64,000 nucleotides of DNA from Sporothrix humicola (taxonomy: Eukaryota; Ascomycota; Sordariomycetes; Ophiostomatales; Ophiostomataceae), in assembly GCA_021396245.1 (NCBI GenBank), contig WNYE01000038.1, positions 124,001 to 188,000 of the forward strand, in the 5' to 3' direction. Of the stretch, positions 23,854 to 34,085 are shown piece by piece. A program made the translations under genes and the position numbers. The notes beneath the pieces are model-generated. The model searched no databases. It was not told the DNA's origin and was given only the letters and a program-made list of their open reading frames with translations. Each line of letters starts with the position of its first letter. Position 1 is the stretch's first letter.

Positions 23854-23951
23854 CTCAGGCAACGCCCGCTGCCCTCCACGAAAACGACTTCTCAGCCAAA
23901 CAAAACACCCAACGTATCTTGTTCCATCATCCCACAGCAACAGCGCCGAAG

Positions 23952-26799
23952 ATGGACAAGTCATCCAATGCAGTAAATGGCGCGCCTGCCAACCAGGCGC
24001 ACAGCCCACACCCCACGCTCGCCCGCGAATCATCCGCTGCGTCGATGCGGAGACTCGATCTCGCACAATCCACAAAACAGACAACACAGTCCTCGCCGTC
24101 TGCATCTGCTGCTACCTCTGCCAGCGCATCTCCGTTTGCTTCACGAGAGCCTTCTCCTGCTCGTCCCTCTGCACGATCACACAGCGCCATGAAAGTAGCC
24201 ACAGCAGCAGCCTCCTCTGCAGCACCGACGTCTGCACCACAGCAACAATCTCAACAAACGTCGTCGTCGTCCTCTTCAGCATTACCAAAACAGTCTGCGC
24301 AACCGTCTGCGTCGGCAACGCCCAGCGTCCGGTCACGCAGAAACAGCCAGCAAGAAACCAGCCCGACACGCACTCGCACCAGCAAACCCGCCTCGGCAAC
24401 GCAAAAAGCTGCGACTCTTGCTTCTTCGACCATCCCGACTCTACTCCCGACCGCCTCCAATGCGTCCACCGCCCACGCGTCCGGACCCCAGAAATCTGAA
24501 CAGCCGCGGGACAACCCGCGGTGGCCCGTCTCGCCACGCCTTCGTTCGCCGCCTCCCGTCCTCAATCGCCCCAATCTTCCTCCGTCTGCGACGACCTCTG
24601 ACATCCCATCGATCAGCCTGCAACGCACAACTGCCGCCGCGTCACCATCGCTTGACACCGCACCGGCTCCCTCTGACAGCGAAGCCGAGGATCTTTATCT
24701 CCAGCCTGGCATGCGGACCCCCGTGCGCGGCGTGAGCGGCAATGTGCCAACACTTGAGACCGTCCAGGAAGCCAGCCCTCTGGCCGCTTCTCGCTCTGCC
24801 GATGCGGCAATGGAGAAACTCGAGGTGGCAAGTGTAACTTCTGATGCTGGCACCACAACAATGCCTGAAGTTGCTGAGGTGTCTCCAGTCAGAACGGTTC
24901 GTGCGCGCCAACTTGCTTCACAAAATTATGAGAGTGGAAGCGAGAATGGCAGCACAAAGAACAGTCGGCGCACGGCAGCATCAGGATCTGCACCACCACC
25001 ACTTGCATCCCGTAACTCAAGCACCATCAAGCTTGCCAGCAAGGGCAAGTCAGGCGAATCATCGCAGCCCACAATGACCGTGGAAACTGAGACCGTCACG
25101 TCGATTCCCAACGTTACCCTGGGCCCAAGCGCTGCGCAAGGCCCGAACGGCAGTCTCCGCACAAAACCGAGCTCGGAAACGATCCGGCCGAAGAAGGAGA
25201 AGAAGAAGACGGCGCGGAAACAGACCACTGTTGCACCTGGCACAGGTATGTCACTACACAACTCCTACTTTATATTGAATTTATCGTACTAACCGTCCCC
25301 TAGCAACCTCAAAGGCCGACATCTTCGAGGCCAAGGTGGCCAGTGCCGTTGACGAAGCGAACACCTCCGACTCGGAAGAGACGTTTGTGTATGACTCCAA
25401 CCCGGCAGACAGCCGTGACCGCCCCCACCGCTTCCATCATTCACGGACGCCGAGTGCTACTTCCCTCGCGAACAACCAGAACGGAATGCGGTCGATTCAC
25501 AGCATCCTTGAAGGTGCAGGCCCCAGTGCTGCAGTCAAGAAGGGGATGAAGTTCGTCAACACTTTTGGGAGCGGCAGTGGCAACGACAGTGGTATGGCCG
25601 GTGACGATGAGACCAAGACGTCTACTGTCCGTGGCGTGACTCCCGGATCTGGCCGTGGCACCGCTCGTCTCCATCACCATGTTGGCGCTAGTGGTAGCCA
25701 TATTGGTCGCTGGGGCCTCAATGGCCCGAAGAACGGCCACCAGTCGATTCTCGATGGTGAATCGCCCTTCCCGACGAACCCAGCATCACGACTCAAGACG
25801 TCGCTTGGCGGCGCCAATGGTGCAGCTCTGCGCCAGGCAGGTGGCGCGACTAGCCCGCGGCCATCCAGCGGCAGCATCCGCGGAAACGGAGCATTCTCGC
25901 AGAAGAGAGGCTTTGGCAACGGCACATTCGGCTACGACCTGGATGATACGACACCCGGTCAAGCTGACGATGAGCGGACGCCTCTCATTTCCTCGTCTAT
26001 GCGTGGCCCTGGTCGTGGCCAGCGTTCACGCCGCCACCACATGTCTCTGCGCTCGCTGGAACAGCAATCGTACCACCACCCTGCGCCTTCGTTCTTGAAC
26101 CGATTCGCCAGCTGCCTGGTACTTACCGTTATGCTTATGCTGGTCATCTCCGGTGCTATTGGCTTCATGTTTGCGACATCGCAGCCGCTCGAGGATATTG
26201 AGCTGGTTAAGATTGGCGGCGTACTTGCCAGTGAGCAGGAGCTCATGTTCGACCTTATGGTGCGCGCTCACAACCCCAATGTGGTAGTTGTGACCGTGGA
26301 TTCGGCCGACATGGAGGTCTTTGCTAAGTCGCCACACGCCGGAACCGACTCGGAATGGTGGCGTCGCCCGCATCCTGATGACGACTCTGTCCACTCGAAC
26401 GGTGTCGATAGCACCGGTACCGACCTGGATATCCTGGATAACGAACCACGCGACCAGCCAGACAGCTCGCCCAACTTCCTGCTCGGCAAGTTTACCGAGT
26501 TTGATAACCCGCTTTCGTTTGAGGGCTCGTTCTTCCACCACGGCCTTTCGACTTCTCGGAGTGGTGTTCGTATCCGGCGTCCCGGTAACGGCACAGACGG
26601 CGGTTCGGAGCGCTGGGAGCGTATTCTTGACGACGAGTTCGACCTCATTATCAAAGGTGTTCTCCGTTACTCGCTGCCTCTGAGCCAGCGTGTGCGCAGT
26701 GCCTTGATCGAGGGTCGGGTCAAGGTCAAGCCCAATGCGGCCGATGACCCAAAGCACTCGCCCAATGGTACAGCGACCATCTCCTTCATCACTGAATAA
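23952..26799 (+). CDS. VAC7: Vacuolar segregation protein Vac7
   Basis: Vac7 is a vacuolar membrane protein that activates the Fab1 PI3P 5-kinase complex (Fab1-Vac14-Fig4), raising PI(3,5)P2 in response to osmotic stress. I chose the ATG at 23952 because the frame opened further upstream only by a TTG. The exons are 23952-25245 and 25304-26799 (58-bp intron, donor GTATGT, branch-like TACTAAC, acceptor CTAG), giving 929 aa. The first ~650 residues are Ser/Ala/Thr-rich and disordered. A basic patch precedes one transmembrane segment at about residues 700-722 (CLVLTVMLMLVISGAIGFMF). The segment after it (QPLEDIELVKIGGVLASEQE, then LMFDLMVRAHNPNVVVVTVD) is the signature of the Vac7 family and resembles the LEA-2-type lumenal domain proposed for Vac7 and TMEM106B. 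The extended lumenal tail is Asp/Ser-rich in its middle. Confidence 0.93.
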
Positions 26800-28220
26800 T
26801 AAACTCCCGAGCGAACAAGCTAGCCTTGTACCTCTCTATTCATTTCAACCCAACTTCAGTCACTCTTTTTGGTTTTTTTTTACAACCATCCTTCACGATT
26901 CTCCTTTGTTTTGCGTTGCATAAAATATCTTGCTTCTCTTCTCATATCTTTTATTTTCTTTTTCTTTCTCTCTCCTTTGTAAACCTTCTCCGACTTGATG
27001 ACCCCTTATACAATACACTCATGGCACATATACCTGCAGATCGATATCACACATTTTCGAAGGCGTTTTTCTGTCCCTTATTTTTTTTTCGGACGTTTGT
27101 CTATTTATCTCTGGCGAGGATTTTGATTTTCACTTGTTTTCCATAAAGACTTGGTATTTGTACTCTATTGTTTGTTTTCACCTCGTTTCCAGCTTGTCGC
27201 CCCGTCCTCGCGGGCTTGGGGCTTGACGGCCCGCCCATTCACTTGGGCGCACGAGGGATGACTGCATAGTCAAGGTAGAAAAAGCGAGGTTAGTTATTCA
27301 TTGTCTTTTTTTCTCACGGCCTATCACTTTGCTGTTCTATTTTCAACGCATTGCTTTCGTGCTGCCCTTTAATAGGGTGTGCCTCTCTATTCCTCTATTT
27401 CATTAATTGGGAAACTGGTCTGGAAATGGGCACAAGGTTTCTTTCTGTTTAATACTTTCCTTTTCCATGTATTAGCTGACTTGGAAAGGAGGGGAAATAG
27501 TACACTAGTAGCCTTTAAAAAAAATTCAAACAAAAAGTCAACTCCTAGATACCTTGAAACCCCGCAAAGGAAGAACGACAACGATGATAATATTGCACAA
27601 AAAACAGCGCAACATAATGGAGGTTAATCTGAAGCTGCTACTACGCAAAGCTGTCTACAGGGATCCCACGTGCGGGCCTCGTCTAAGGTGTATTAAGGTG
27701 CATGACAGTTCATAGTATGGATTGGCTTTGATCATATTTATTCAGACTTCGACTGTCACTTGTTATTCGGGCCACTTTTTTTCTCTCGAAAGTTCACACT
27801 GAACATCTCGTTTCTCTCAAACATATCCTCCCCATCTTCCAATTAACCTTGATTGACTTCCGTGAGATGGTTATGCATAGGTCGATGAGACGCAAGAGAG
27901 ATCAGCTCAAGTATGGCATAGAGTGGGGATAAGGTACGTTTTCCCTCTTCCATCTTCCATCGTGGTAACAAAAACAACGAAACAACACTGGACAGAACCC
28001 GAAAACGATGGTTCTGGGAACGGAACGGAACGAAGAGAAGAAAGACAAAAGAAACTACCACGTTTTAACGTATGATATCAGAACAAAATAAGAAGTAAAA
28101 AAAGACGCAGGGAATGAGACACAATGTCAGGGATGGACGGTTTCAGCCCCAGCCCGCCTTGGACACGCTTTGCTGCATTTCCGACAGAAGGAAGAAGTAA
28201 AGAAGACGGGTTTTGAGTCC

Positions 28221-28253
28221 TACGACGTACTTTGTCACGTAATGTACGTCGTA
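28221..28253. repeat. Inverted repeat TACGACGTAC-N13-GTACGTCGTA
   Basis: A perfect 10-bp inverted repeat (28221-28230 and 28244-28253) with a 13-nt spacer that contains CACGT. The arm shares its TACGACGTA core with the tandem repeat at 6039-6060. Confidence 0.7.
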
Positions 28254-29275
28254 CTCCCCAACCGTATTGAATACGTTCCCTCGAATAGACGTATGAGTCC
28301 TCTGAAAGAGTACCCCCACCAAAAGCTGAAGAGCCATTTGCGTCTCCTTTCGCTTTCACTCTGTCATGTTGTGTACAACGTGCCAGGGGAAGTAATGGAA
28401 GTGCCAACAGCAAGTGCTGCCGGTGTCCGTTGGATGGCCTTTTGGGAAAGCCATGCGTCCATTTTTGTGACTGTCCAATGGCGTGAAACGCGCGGTCTTT
28501 TGTTGCTCTGTTCTGCTCTCTCTTCTCTCTTTCTTGTCCTTCTCCTCCCTTTCTCTTCGAACCCCCTTTGGTCCCCCTGCATGGTGAGTGACAAGTGATA
28601 AATTGAGTTAAATAATAGAACAATAAATACTAAAATAATTGAATTTATCTATTGGGTTGTGTCTCGACCTTTCCACCTGTCCATCCTTTTTCTAAATTCG
28701 ATTTATCATTTCTATTTTCGCACCTTCTCCTCTTCTTTTCTTCGAGTGTATGCATATCGAGCACGCTTGTATCTCCGTACTCGTCTCCTCTTTTCTCCAT
28801 AATATTATCGTGCCGTATTATCTTCGATCTGCCTTGTCCTTTTTGCCCTTCTTTTCTTTTCCCCTCCTCCTCCCTGTTTCTAAAACGCGTTTGCAGCAAT
28901 CAAGCACAAGCAAAATCAGGCAAAGGGGTGGTCAGTCGTATTCTGTACCAGAATAGGAGCAACGTGTGAGTGTCGGAGCATTTTATTTCATTTTTATTAT
29001 TATTCCAGTTCCTATTTTAATTCCTCTCTTAATCTGTGCTCTATTTCTTTTCGTGGTCTGCAGAGTTCGGTTAATGGGCCTTTTGTCTGAGAGCGTGTGT
29101 CCCTCCGTGCTCCGTAGTCTATATTCGGGTATCTGACCTGACGGAGGCAATTGCAAGTAGCACTGGGTACCTTTTTGCTTTCCTGTTTTATTTATTGAAT
29201 TTATTTTCTCGTTTCTGATTTATTTTTCATCACTTTTTTTAGTTGTCTTCGCTTCCCATCTTGTATACAATATCA

Positions 29276-29325
29276 AGTACGGAGTACTCTCAGTATTACA
29301 GAGCAAAGTAGCTGTACTCCGTACT
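29276..29325. repeat. Inverted repeat AGTACGGAGTAC-N26-GTACTCCGTACT
   Basis: A perfect 12-bp inverted repeat, arms 29276-29287 and 29314-29325. It lies about 1.16 kb upstream of the AT-hook gene start. TACGGAGTA-type strings are common in ascomycete intergenic DNA, to my recollection, but a perfect 12-bp pair suggests a hairpin or a dimer site. Confidence 0.7.
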
Positions 29326-30483
29326 CTCTCGCCCATTCACTTCGCCTCTTTCCCTCCTCCCCTTGCCATCCTCCGTTTTGGTCGCTTTTCTATCTATCTC
29401 TGCTTCTGCGACTTTATTTTCCATTTATTTTCCACTAATTAATTGGAATAATTCCTTTTTTTTATTCCTTCGATTTTTTATTTTAAATTATTGCATTTCA
29501 TTTTCCCGCTAAATCCCACCCACCACCACCAATACTCTCCGTCCGTACCTTTTTTGCACCATCGCACCTTCCCTCTCGCTACTCTCTCAGACTACCCTGG
29601 CAGCCTGGCACCTCTTTCTTTCTTTTCCTGCTGTGTTTCTTTCCCCTTAGCTCCTTCCTCTGGCTGTCTCTTTCCCTCCCGCACAAGTTCCAGCCCCCAT
29701 CTCGTTCTTCCTGTCTCCTCGTCTCTCCTTGGCCTATTGCGGCCGTTCCTCGCCGTTCTGCTCTTTCCCGTTTTATTCTCCTGTATTTTCTATTTTATTT
29801 TTCTATTTCCCCCTTTCCCTTTTTTCTGTCTCTTTTCCTTTCCTTTTTCACCTTTCCCTCCATCCCCTCCCTTTCTCCTCTTCTCTCTTCTTTTTAACCC
29901 TCGACACACCAACAATTCCTAGCAAAATTGCTTCAGTCGAACTATTCACAGCGATTTTTTGTGCAATTTTCCTTTGCTGATAAACCAGCCAGGGCCATTT
30001 ATCACAGATATTATTTACTTTTTGCTATTTTTAACGCCACGCCCGCCGTTCACACCCACTTACTTTCAACTGCAGCCCAAGAGCCAAAGAGAGCAAATCC
30101 CAGCTGCGCATCCGCCCCAGCTTTTTTTGCTCCACTGAAGCTTCAGAGCACACAGCAAGGCCAGAGCCAAAAGTGCTCCGTGCGACAAGACGCGACCAGA
30201 AATCCCCAGCCTGCCCATTTAAATTACCAAGCCCAGAAAAAGGCAAAGGCTCGAAAAGCAAAAAGCTTGCCAATTCGTTTCTGCTACCTCAGCAAACGAA
30301 ACGCGCATCTTCCTTTTCTCTTTCTTTTTCTCTCATTTTTTCAAATCCTTTTTCGCCTCTTTTCTTCCCCCCATCCTCTTCAGCAGCCTCTCCCACAGCT
30401 CGCCTTTTCCAGCTTACACCTTTTTGACCTCCTTCTTTCATCTCAACGACACTTTCATCTTTCACACAAAAACAACACCCACA

Positions 30484-30978
30484 ATGCCTCCCAAAGCTGC
30501 CGCTCAGGACGACGCGTCCAAGACCCACTCGACGCGACCCGCTCAGGAAGACGCCGCCAAGGTCACCAAGTCCGGCGGCAAGGGCACCGGAAAGCGCGGC
30601 CGTCCCAAGATGGACCCGGCTCTGCGCAAGACTCAGGTCTACGTGCCCACTGGCCGTCCCCGTGGCCGCCCGCCCAAGGACCCGTCACAGAAGAAGACCG
30701 CCGCACCCAAGACGCCCTCCACCCCGGGCGCCGGTCGCGGCCGTGGCCGCCCTGCTGGTTCGACCAAGAAGGCTGCCACCAGCACGGCCACTGCCGTTGC
30801 CAGTGTAGCAGCCGCTCTATCGGCTGCCAAGGGCTCTGGCAAGCGTGGCCGCAAGAGCAAGGCCGAGCTTGAGGCCGAGAAGGCCGAGAAGGAGGCTGCC
30901 AACGCCAGCGACGACGACAGCAGCGAGCCCGATGCTAACGGCGTGGACGACGATGAGGACAGCAGCGGTGAGTCATGA
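30484..30978 (+). CDS. AT-hook (HMG-I/Y-like) chromatin protein, 164 aa
   Basis: The start ATG at 30484 is preceded by ACACCCACA, a good fungal context. The protein is small, basic and unstructured. It carries AT-hook-like cores in order: KRGRPKMD at about residues 38-45, RPRGRPPKD at about 58-66, GRGRGRPAGS at about 81-90 and KRGRKSK at about 120-126. The third part is Ala-rich and the tail is acidic (DDDSSEPDANGVDDDEDSS). AT-hooks bind the minor groove of AT-rich DNA, so the protein probably shapes chromatin or assists transcription factors in the nucleus. A strong splice donor, GTGAGT, overlaps the last codons at 30968-30973, just before the TGA at 30976. The true C-terminus may therefore be longer through an intron. 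Identity as an AT-hook protein is firm; the specific ortholog is not assigned. Confidence 0.88.
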   Translation: MPPKAAAQDDASKTHSTRPAQEDAAKVTKSGGKGTGKRGRPKMDPALRKTQVYVPTGRPRGRPPKDPSQKKTAAPKTPSTPGAGRGRGRPAGSTKKAATSTATAVASVAAALSAAKGSGKRGRKSKAELEAEKAEKEAANASDDDSSEPDANGVDDDEDSSGES

Positions 30979-32141
30979 TCGAAACGCAAGTGGGAAGAAA
31001 CACACATGAAAAAGAAGAGGGAGACAATGGGGAGGGCGCTGAAGTAAAGAGAAGAGGCAATTGAGTTGGCAAAGGGATGCTGCGGTTGTAGGGGCCTCTT
31101 CTCTGCTCGACCCGTGCCTCCCAAGTTTGCCTGTCTCCTTTCTTGCCCTGCCTCTCGATGTTCGATGCCTTTCCCTTGTCTCTCCTTTTTCTTGCCGCCT
31201 CTTGTCTCTCGTCCTTCATGATTTGCTTTCCAATTTGTCCGAGTTCGCGCGTCTTTTCACTGTTTTATCTGCGGCGTGAATCGAGATGTCTGTCCGGGCG
31301 CATTTTCGCATCCTGGTTGATAGCTCTTCTCAATCTCAACATTCGCCTCACGATATCGACTTACTTTTCTGTCGACAAATCACCGTCCACATGCGGTTAA
31401 AAACACACCATACCACAAAATACACAAAACACAAGGAAGAGAGACGGGGGAGCACATAAAATGAGGGAGGCAAGAGAGGCAGCGGCAAGCATAATGGGCC
31501 ATGGACAGTACCTACGTCTACACTTCAAAAATATGGCCGCCGTGTGCTGACTTTTGCTTCCCTTTCCTCTGCTAGAACCGAAAACTCCAGGATGGGGCAA
31601 AGGACGTGTTCTCAGTGCCATTCGTCGGATATTCTAGTTGTGCTCCCGTCTCTCTTTTCGTCATTTCCTTGGCATCTCGGTCCAATTTCTGTGCATTTTG
31701 TGCATTTTCAACCATTTCCTCTTCTCGTCCTTGTTTTACTTCTTTATTTTTATTTTGCGGTCTTTTTCAACACGGTGGCAATGGCGTTTATCTGGGATCT
31801 TTGGTCTTTGTTATTTCGACGGAATATGGTTTACGTGGAGATGGGTTGGTAGGCAGGGACTGTGGTTGGCAGATGGGTCTGCAACGAGGCGATGCTGCCA
31901 AATACGACAAAGTCAAAATATGTTTGTACTCAAGTCTCAAAAATAAACCTGCTTGATATTCGTGGATCATTGATATTCATACTCTGCATCTTGTCATAAC
32001 TATGTTCTCCTCTCTCGCGTTCTCGGATGTATACTGAAATGATATGTACATGTACTGTGAAATACGCTTGCTGCCGTCTACCTCTCTTGGCTGGATATCT
32101 TTGGTTTGTTGTCGTCTCGTCATCGCCACCTTCGTCATCTT
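30979..32141. other. Convergent region between AT-hook gene and aprataxin
   Basis: 1.16 kb between two converging genes, so it should hold both 3' UTRs and possibly a short additional exon of the AT-hook gene. The right half (31600-32140) is T-rich on the plus strand. No gene was recognised. Confidence 0.55.
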
Positions 32142-33303
32142 TCACTGTCTCTTCCATGCCTCAAACTCAACGTCAAGATGCCGCTTGAGCTCCTGGAACC
32201 GGTTTCCAAAGTTCTTGCCACACCGCCAGCACTTCATGTCGCTCTGCAGGTAGTTGAGGTGGTGGTGTGGCTGCCGCGTGGCTCCCCGTCCGCCAATGTC
32301 GGCGCCGTCCATCTCTCCGCCGCTGTCATCGTCGCTGTCGTTTGCATCGCCGGCATCCTCACCGCCACCCACTGCTCCTGGGTACATCTGTGGCTGCCGT
32401 GGATCGTCGGCCGCCAGTGGGAACTCGTCGAGTGTCACGAGGAAGGGCGTCGTAAAGGAGTTGTAGTGCTTGCGGTGGCGCAACTTTTCGCTGTGCATGT
32501 CGCGAGAGAAGACGTGCAGGTGCAGGTGGCTCATGCTGGGCCGGGCATGGATGCCCACAATGACGTCTTTTTTCCAGTCGCGGCCAGCCGGCAGTTGTTT
32601 AGGAGAGTCACCGTCGCTATCAGAGCCTGCCTCGCCCCGCATCACGGCCTCTCGTAATGCGTCGGTGGCGCTAAACTTGCCAAATTTCCGGCGCAGCTCG
32701 TCGGCCACAATTGTCCTCAGCTTCTCGGCCTCGGTGCGGATGGCCGCAAGGAAGGCCATACCGATATCGTCGCGCCGGCTCAACAGAAAGACAGGGTGCT
32801 GGGTGTAAAAGCGAGAATCGCGCGGCATCAGCAGGCAGTGCACCGACGCCTTGGGGAACTTGTCGTGGATCGCAACAAACGAGTCGTTGTAGTAAATAAC
32901 CTGCCCCGTGACGGAAATGGCGGCGTTGGGGTTGGCGTTGGGGGAGGCGCCGTAGGTCTTGGTGCCCATGTAGGCGGCCGGGTTGTCAATGTACATGCCG
33001 AGGGCGTCACGGCTCTGGAACTTGCGGAAGCCGGCGTCGGCAATGGCTCGAAACGAGCCGCCACGAGGCCGTGGCTTTGGTTTTGGCTTTCCCTTGGAGG
33101 CCATCAGTTGGGAGACTGTTCGAGGTACTGAGTTAGTATGTGTGTTGGAGAGAGATGTTGAGATAAGGGACAAAGGGGGCAAGGAAAGAAAGAGAGAAAG
33201 CGGGAAGAAGCGTCTTACATGCGTCTCTTGGGCGTTGGTTATTGACAGGAGACTCAGCGTCGTTGTCAACCGGCCGTGGACTTCCCGTGTCTATTGCTGC
33301 CAT
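32142..33303 (-). CDS. HNT3: Aprataxin-like DNA deadenylase (Hnt3)
   Basis: Aprataxin removes 5'-AMP from abortive DNA-ligation intermediates in single-strand-break repair. The best model starts at the ATG at 33303 (MAAIDTGSPRPVDNDAESP...). It has a short exon 33303-33219 (donor GTAAGA) and a second exon beginning at 33115 or 33127, for 352 or 356 aa. Both acceptors stay in frame. The CTAAC branch site sits only a few bases before the 33127 junction, so 33115 is more likely. The HIT domain covers about residues 75-245 and ends in the histidine triad HLHLHV at about 225-230. An acidic Gly/Asp-rich linker follows. The C-terminal zinc finger has Cys at about 324 and 327 (CWRCGKNF) and His at about 341, then EFEAWKRQ. 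HIT plus this finger, without an FHA domain, matches the fungal aprataxin architecture. Confidence 0.93.
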
Positions 33304-34085
33304 TTTTCTTATTCTCTTATTGTGATTTGTGATATCTGGGCGAATGGTCGTGTGCATGCGACAGCAAGACGACGTAATGCTGTAATACTCCGTTAGAAGT
33401 AAAAAAAGAGGAGACGGTGTGGCGCTTGTTCGGGGCAATGCGTCTGTGGGGGTGTCGAGATGCTTTAAAGAGGAGCAAAGTAATAAATGGAAGAAGAAAC
33501 GTAAAGGGGAAAAGAGAAGGTGAGGCCAACTTGTGACTCCTTGATTGTGTGTTGCCCGATATTGACCCTTCGGGGGTCCGGGGGAAGGTGCGAGTCAAGG
33601 GCATGTTTTTAGAACAGAATTCGCCGCCGCAAACCGTTGAGCTCACGAGCTCAATCGGTCTCAAGTTCTCAACATTTGGGGAAGGCACAATCCGCCCAGG
33701 CACGCTTTCACCCCGCAAAAGGAAGCTAGCTATGACGCCTGTGGGTCATGGTTTCCTTGTGTGATTCTAGCTTGTGAATTTGTGGGTGACCACTGAAAAC
33801 GCTGAAAATGGCAAGCGCGACCAAAACAACACACCCTGGACAGGGGGCTAGGCCAAGATTTATTTCTGAGATTTTGGCGGGGTGGCCAAACACATGCTGA
33901 TTAGATAAAGTTTTCTCAATTCTGAGCCACATCAGAGGTCAACCACCAACGACAAGTGATATCACGACCCTTTGCGCGTACACACGACGGCAAACCATAC
34001 TCCCGTTCAATCCGACTTTACTTATCGCAAACTTTCGACTTTCTCCCACCCATGCAGTAGGCGCTGCACCACAAACCACGGCAGG
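33304..34085. promoter_or_regulatory. Divergent promoter between aprataxin and the DHX57-like helicase
   Basis: A 782-bp head-to-head intergenic region serving both genes. It contains a near-perfect palindrome at 33633-33659, listed separately. It also has a pyrimidine-rich minus-strand stretch near 33304-33530 on the aprataxin side. Confidence 0.65.
33633..33659. promoter_or_regulatory. Near-perfect 27-bp palindrome in the divergent promoter
   Basis: The core is TTGAGCTC-AC-GAGCTCAA (33637-33654, perfect 8+2+8). It is flanked by ACCG on the left (33633-33636) and CGGT on the right (33656-33659), with one unpaired T at 33655. The total is 12-bp arms with a single bulge. It lies about midway between the two divergent start codons and is a plausible dimeric regulator site. 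Confidence 0.6.

Larger units (their letters stand above)
18207..23951. other. Large gene-poor region between eIF1A and Vac7
   Basis: 5.7 kb with no supported coding sequence. The eIF1A promoter lies at the left. Three TCACGTG boxes occur at 18886-18926. The stretch 20880-21530 is strongly purine-rich on the plus strand. From about 22400 to 23950 the plus strand is pyrimidine-rich and forms the probable leader and promoter of Vac7. The long frames at 22480-23277 and 22592-23644 have only Ser/Pro/Leu/His/Thr-type composition and non-ATG starts, so I read them as artefacts of that tract. Confidence 0.55.
26800..30483. other. AT-rich intergenic region with long pyrimidine-rich leader of the AT-hook gene
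   Basis: The first few hundred bases contain the Vac7 3' UTR. The region has no supported gene. Two inverted repeats, at 28221-28253 and 29276-29325, are listed separately. From about 28640 to 30480 the plus strand is pyrimidine-rich. This is most extreme at 29500-29900 and likely represents promoter and leader DNA of the AT-hook gene at 30484. Confidence 0.6.
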
